Source: Halomicrococcus gelatinilyticus (GTDB lineage Archaea > Halobacteriota > Halobacteria > Halobacteriales > Haladaptataceae). Taken from it: 64,000 nucleotides of DNA. The stretch is taken from assembly GCA_024227995.1 (NCBI GenBank), contig CP100465.1:1240001-1304000 (forward strand), given 5' to 3'. Of the stretch, positions 60,718 to 64,000 are shown piece by piece. A program made the position numbers and the translations under genes. Each line of letters opens with the position of its first letter. The stretch's first letter is position 1. The notes beneath the pieces were generated by a model. The model did no database searches, was not told the DNA's origin, and worked only from the letters and a program-made list of their open reading frames with translations.

Positions 60718-61836
60718 TCAGGCGCGCCGCTCGATGAACGACGACACCCGCGACAGTCCGTCCTCCAGTTCCTCGGTCGGCAGGCCGAACCCGATGCGGA
60801 AGTACTCCTCGTGGCCGAACAGGTCGCCGGGCGCGAGGACGACGCTCTCCTCCTCGACGACGCCGCGACAGAACTCCCGGGCATCGTCGAACCCGTCGGG
60901 CACCGTGACGAAGCCGTTGACGCCCACCGGGTCGTACCAGTCGAGGTCGTGCTCGTCGACGAACCGCTGCACTCGCTCGCGATGGTCGCTCGCCAGGTCG
61001 CGGTTCTCGTCGAGAATCTCGTCCTCCTGCTCGCCGAGCGCCTGCCGGGCGACGTGCTGGCCGATCTTCGACGGCGAGATGGTGGTGTAGTCCTTCCACT
61101 GCAGCGCGCCGTCGACGACGTCCTCGTCGCCGACGACCCAGCCGAACCGCAGGCCGGCGAGGCCGTACGCCTTGGTGAGACTGGTCGTGCTGATGCCGTA
61201 CTCGCCCATGCTGGCGACGGGCGGCAGCGGGTCCTCGGCCAGCAGGCGATACACCTCGTCGCAGAGGAGGTACGCGCCGGCGTCCGCCGCTATGTCGTAG
61301 ACCGCCTGGACCGTCTCCTGCGGGTGGTAGCGGCCGGTGGGGTTGTTCGGGTTGTTCAGCACGACGACGGCGGTGTCGGGGCGGACGGCGTCCGCGACGG
61401 CGTCGACGTCGAGTTCCCACTCCGGCGGTTCGAGCGGGACCCGGGTCACCTCGCCGAGCGCCTCCGGCACCGCGTGGAGCGCCTGGTAGGTCGGGGTTAC
61501 GACGACAGCGTGACTCTTTGAGTCACGTTTAATGGAGGCGGCATCGCCGCCTCCCTGCTCGCCCACCTCGCCAAGCAGCGAGAGGAAGGCGAGGAAGTTC
61601 GCCTCCTGGGTGCCGCAGGTGAACGCCACCTCGTCGGCGGTGCGGTCGTAGCGCGTCGCGACCTCGGCCCGGAAGTCGGGGTCGCCGTTCGTCGGGATGA
61701 CGTACCCGAGCTTCCCCGGGTCGAGGTCGAACCGCGAGGCGTCGAGGCTGCGGATGCCGCTCTCGGCGAGCATGATGTCGGCGTCGTGTTCGTACTTGTC
61801 GAACCAGCGCTCCAGTCCGAACGGGGCGATTTCCAT
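60718..61836 (-). CDS. Class I/II PLP-dependent aminotransferase (with hairpin insert)
   Basis: 372 aa. The PLP lysine lies in Ser-Leu-Thr-Lys-Ala-Tyr-Gly-Leu (about residue 210). The Asn-Asn-Pro-Asn-Asn-Pro-Thr-Gly motif (about 160) and a C-terminal Arg in Phe-Arg-Ile-Gly-Phe-Gly are present. Between Leu-Ser-Leu-Leu (about residue 91) and His-Ala-Val-Val-Val (about 112) an extra run of roughly 18-20 residues with Gly-Gly-Gly-Asp-Ala-Ala-Ser-Ile-Lys-Arg-Asp is encoded by two DNA hairpins (61510-61554). That spot is normally a short loop. The enzyme is probably still in frame and active. Substrate unknown. Confidence 0.88.
   Translation of the reverse strand: MEIAPFGLERWFDKYEHDADIMLAESGIRSLDASRFDLDPGKLGYVIPTNGDPDFRAEVATRYDRTADEVAFTCGTQEANFLAFLSLLGEVGEQGGGDAASIKRDSKSHAVVVTPTYQALHAVPEALGEVTRVPLEPPEWELDVDAVADAVRPDTAVVVLNNPNNPTGRYHPQETVQAVYDIAADAGAYLLCDEVYRLLAEDPLPPVASMGEYGISTTSLTKAYGLAGLRFGWVVGDEDVVDGALQWKDYTTISPSKIGQHVARQALGEQEDEILDENRDLASDHRERVQRFVDEHDLDWYDPVGVNGFVTVPDGFDDAREFCRGVVEEESVVLAPGDLFGHEEYFRIGFGLPTEELEDGLSRVSSFIERRA
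61510..61554. repeat. Double-hairpin insert inside a coding sequence
   Basis: First hairpin: GTGACTC, loop TTT, GAGTCAC (61510-61526). Second: GGAGGCGGC, loop ATC, GCCGCCTCC (61534-61554). Seven bases separate them. Both are perfect and lie in frame within the aminotransferase gene where relatives have a short loop. They resemble the hairpin ends of IS200/IS605-derived palindromic elements. Confidence 0.65.
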
Positions 61837-61907
61837 GGTCGGGACTCGCCGCCGGAGCGCGAAAAGCTACCGGAAGGGGAAAGCAGGGGAATCGAACGAC
61901 GTCCCGG

Positions 61908-62156
61908 TCAACGGGTCGAGTCTGACGACCCCGCGTACCGCTGCCAGAGGAGACCGACCCCGACCAGCACCGGCGTCGCCAGCACGACGACCGTTCCCAG
62001 TCGGTCGTTTCCGGTTGCGAACGTGGCGAGAATTCCGACGAGCGAGAACAGCCACGCACCCGCGACGAACCACTCGGCCCGGCCGTCCGGCAGTGCAGGG
62101 TCCACGTCCGGAGCGACGAGACGTCGCAAGGAAAGGTACTGGAGGACGACCACCAT
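61908..62156 (-). CDS. Small membrane protein
   Basis: 82 aa from the ATG at 62156, with three hydrophobic segments. The frame stays open upstream and the first hydrophobic stretch (Trp-Thr-Leu-Ala-Gly-Ala-Val-Pro) begins before this ATG, so the true start may be further upstream and could overlap the end of the UbiB-family gene; no upstream ATG or GTG is evident. Function unknown. Gene boundary uncertain. Confidence 0.6.
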   Translation of the reverse strand: MVVVLQYLSLRRLVAPDVDPALPDGRAEWFVAGAWLFSLVGILATFATGNDRLGTVVVLATPVLVGVGLLWQRYAGSSDSTR

Positions 62157-62241
62157 CGGAACCGCGCCCGCGAGCGTCCAGTTTCGTGCCGGCGAACGCC
62201 GGTTCGAATCCCGGGCAGGGCGACGTTCGTCCGGACCCAGT

Positions 62242-63915
62242 TCACTCCCGCTCCTCGCGCTCCCGGAGGTTCTGGCGGGTGAACTGCGGCGTCGCGCGGA
62301 TGCCGCGGCGGCCGCGGAACGAGCGGTAGAGCAGACCGGCCGTGACGAGCGCGAGCACGCCTGCCGCTACCGCGGCCTGCAGCGTCGAGAAGGCGAACAG
62401 CAGGCCGGCGGTGAGCAGGCTGAAGGAGAGCAGCATGCCGTAGACGAGGCGCTTGGCGAGCAGGGCGAAGACGTCGTTGCCGTCCTCGACGTCGACGCGG
62501 ACGTACATGTCGTCGCGGTCGATGCGGTCGAGGGTGCGCTCCAGTTTCGGCGGGACGCGCACCACCGACTGGGCGGACGCCTGCACCTGGTCACCCGCCT
62601 CCTCGAAGAACTGCCGGATGGACTCCTCGCGGTACCCCTGCTCGGTGAGGTAGTCCGTCGCGACCGAGATGAAGTCGAAGTCGGGGTCGAGCGTGACACA
62701 GACCCCCTCGACGACGGTGGCGACCCGCAGGACGAGCGCGAGGTTGGAGGGGAGCCGCAGCGGGAACTCGTAGATCGTGTCCTCGACCTGCGAGACGATC
62801 TGCTGGACGCGGTAGGTCTCGATGTCCTCGCCGCGGGCGTCCTGGATGGCCAGTTCCATCACGTCGCCCATCACCGCGCGGTCGGCGTCCGGGCTCAGCG
62901 TCCCCATCTCGATGAGGGCGTCGAGGATGGCGTCGATGTCCTGGTTGGCGACGGCGACGTAGAAGTCGACGATCTTCTCCTGGATGAACGAATCGACCCG
63001 GCCGCTCATCCCGAAGTCGTAGAAGACGACGGTGCCGTCGTCCTGCACGGCGAGGTTGCCGGGATGGGGGTCGGCGTGGAAGACCCCGTCCTCGATTATC
63101 ATCTGGAGGTAGGCGCGCTGGAGCGTCTCGGCGAGTTCGTACCGGTCCAGGCCCTTCCGGTCGAGGGTCTCGACGTCGTTGATCTTCGTCCCCCCGACGT
63201 ACTCCATCGTCAGCACGCGCGGGCCGGAGTGGCTCTCGACGACGGCGGGGATGGCGACGTCGGGGTCGTCCGCGAAGTTCTCGCGGATTTCGGTCAGCAT
63301 CGTCGCCTCGCGGTCGTAGTTCATCTCCTCGCGGATGGTCTTGGCGAACTCGTCGGCGAGGTTCTCCAGCGAGAACGCCCGCGCCTGGCCGATGAACTGC
63401 ATCAGGATGGGGACCGACCAGCGGATGACCCGGAGGTCGGCGGCGACCAGTTCCTCGATGCCCGGCCGGCGGACCTTCACGGCGACGCGCTGGCCGTCGA
63501 TCTGGGCGTCGTACACCTGCCCCAGGCTCGCGCCGCTGATGGCGTCGGTGTCGAACGAGTCGAACCGCTCGTCGACGGGACCGAGTTCCGCCTCGACGAC
63601 CTCCTTCGCCGCGTCCCAGTCGGCCGGCGGCACCTCGTCCTGGAGCTTCGACAGCTCGTCGACGTACTCCGGCGGGAGGATGTCGGGCCTGGTCGACAGC
63701 AGCTGTCCGAGCTTGATGAACGTCGGCCCGAGGGTCAGAAGCGACGAGAGGAGGGTGTTCGCGCGCTCGATGCGCGTCTCGCTGTCGACCCGCCGCGACC
63801 CGCCGAAGAGGAAGAACCGGCGCCGGTCGCGGGCGTAGCTCAGCAGCAGCGGCAGGAAGTGCCAGGCGACGACGAAGAACCGACGGTAGGCGCGGAGGTT
63901 GACCAGAGTGACCAC
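62242..63915 (-). CDS. UbiB/ABC1-family atypical kinase
   Basis: 557 aa. The family KxGQ motif (Phe-Ile-Lys-Leu-Gly-Gln, about residues 66-71), the Ala-rich Gly-Ala-Ser-Leu-Gly-Gln-Val-Tyr loop, the lysine in Val-Ala-Val-Lys-Val-Arg, the His-Ala-Asp-Pro-His-Pro-Gly-Asn catalytic region and Tyr-Asp-Phe-Gly-Met-Ser-Gly are present. Two C-terminal transmembrane helices (about 490-530) anchor it. The family supports isoprenoid-quinone or lipid metabolism as an ATPase. The start is GTG at 63915, seven bases after the Hsp20 stop, so both genes form an operon. Confidence 0.9.
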   Translation of the reverse strand: MVTLVNLRAYRRFFVVAWHFLPLLLSYARDRRRFFLFGGSRRVDSETRIERANTLLSSLLTLGPTFIKLGQLLSTRPDILPPEYVDELSKLQDEVPPADWDAAKEVVEAELGPVDERFDSFDTDAISGASLGQVYDAQIDGQRVAVKVRRPGIEELVAADLRVIRWSVPILMQFIGQARAFSLENLADEFAKTIREEMNYDREATMLTEIRENFADDPDVAIPAVVESHSGPRVLTMEYVGGTKINDVETLDRKGLDRYELAETLQRAYLQMIIEDGVFHADPHPGNLAVQDDGTVVFYDFGMSGRVDSFIQEKIVDFYVAVANQDIDAILDALIEMGTLSPDADRAVMGDVMELAIQDARGEDIETYRVQQIVSQVEDTIYEFPLRLPSNLALVLRVATVVEGVCVTLDPDFDFISVATDYLTEQGYREESIRQFFEEAGDQVQASAQSVVRVPPKLERTLDRIDRDDMYVRVDVEDGNDVFALLAKRLVYGMLLSFSLLTAGLLFAFSTLQAAVAAGVLALVTAGLLYRSFRGRRGIRATPQFTRQNLREREERE

Positions 63916-63921
63916 CCGCGA

Positions 63922-64000
63922 TTACCGGCTCTCGACGGGGATCGACTGCTCGGGGGCGGCCGAGCGCTTCGGGAGCGTGATTTCGAGCACGCCGCGGTCG
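63922..64000 (-). CDS. Hsp20-like protein, C-terminal end (runs off window)
   Basis: Only 25 codons and the stop are visible. The end of an alpha-crystallin domain (Gly-Val-Leu-Glu-Ile-Thr-Leu-Pro-Lys) followed by the Ile-Pro-Val-Glu anchor motif is the usual end of a small heat-shock protein. The UbiB-family gene starts six bases further on. A second Hsp20 gene is at 20139-20531. Confidence 0.7.
   Translation of the reverse strand, partial: DRGVLEITLPKRSAAPEQSIPVESR

Noticed and set aside
62195..62222. tRNA-like T-loop (GGTTCGAATCC followed by a GC-rich stretch)
   Set aside because: T-stem pairing is imperfect and no D-arm, anticodon arm or acceptor stem can be drawn around it; it lies in the upstream frame of a small membrane protein.

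Overview
The window is chromosomal DNA of a halophilic archaeon (class Halobacteria). The proteins are strongly acidic and the DNA is GC-rich. The gene set is typical of haloarchaea: archaeal CoA synthesis (pantoate kinase plus phosphopantothenate synthetase), proteasome-activating nucleotidase, ribosomal protein L10e, Sec61-beta, 2-oxoacid:ferredoxin oxidoreductase, type II GAPDH, geranylgeranyl reductases, PGF-CTERM surface proteins, an HVO_0476-type zinc protein, Agl23-type and DUF5802-type proteins. Many genes have a TATA-like box 25-30 bases before the start codon, which fits leaderless haloarchaeal transcripts. The genus cannot be fixed from the sequence alone.

Layout. 1-1.7 kb: a membrane-anchored winged-helix regulator flanked by two secreted proteins, with a 23-bp palindrome in the divergent promoter. 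1.7-4.6 kb: pantoate kinase, phosphopantothenate synthetase, HtpX-like protease and a small membrane protein. 4.6-6 kb: a geranylgeranyl reductase translationally coupled to a 63-aa protein. 6-12.8 kb: an AT-richer accessory segment with an exported protein, a PQQ-propeller lipoprotein and a 1485-aa calcium-repeat surface protein. 12.9-28.6 kb: mostly housekeeping (KorAB, L10e, Hsp20, GAPDH, M29-type aminopeptidase, zinc proteins, Pcm, PepF, PAN), interrupted by an exported PQQ-propeller/transmembrane/pseudokinase protein divergent from a RimK-like ATP-grasp enzyme.

28.8-42.8 kb: a four-repeat WHy (LEA14-like) protein, an ABC ATPase/permease pair without a binding protein, a DapA-like aldolase, YgfZ, thioredoxin, Sec61-beta, PdxT, a PGF-CTERM protein, Pgi, a second reductase, an M28 peptidase and TruA. 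43.1-45.9 kb: tandem arylsulfotransferase-like paralogues. 45.9-53 kb: MBL hydrolase, MFS transporter, AAA ATPase, Agl23-like membrane protein and thiolase.

53-57.3 kb: a probable redox-responsive cluster. It holds an NnrS-like membrane protein, a cupin, an HTH_10 (Bat/DmsR type) regulator and an aldehyde ferredoxin oxidoreductase. Three copies of a CGAACA(T/G)GTTCG palindrome sit in the promoters. 57.4-64 kb: a wHTH membrane protein, a Kef/TrkA antiporter, an RNA-ligase-partner PIN protein, an aminotransferase carrying an in-frame double-hairpin insert, a UbiB-family kinase and the end of an Hsp20 gene.

I saw no rRNA, tRNA, CRISPR array, complete insertion sequence or replication origin. 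The strongest leads are the HTH_10 palindrome regulon, the double-hairpin insertion at 61510-61554, and the exported propeller-pseudokinase.
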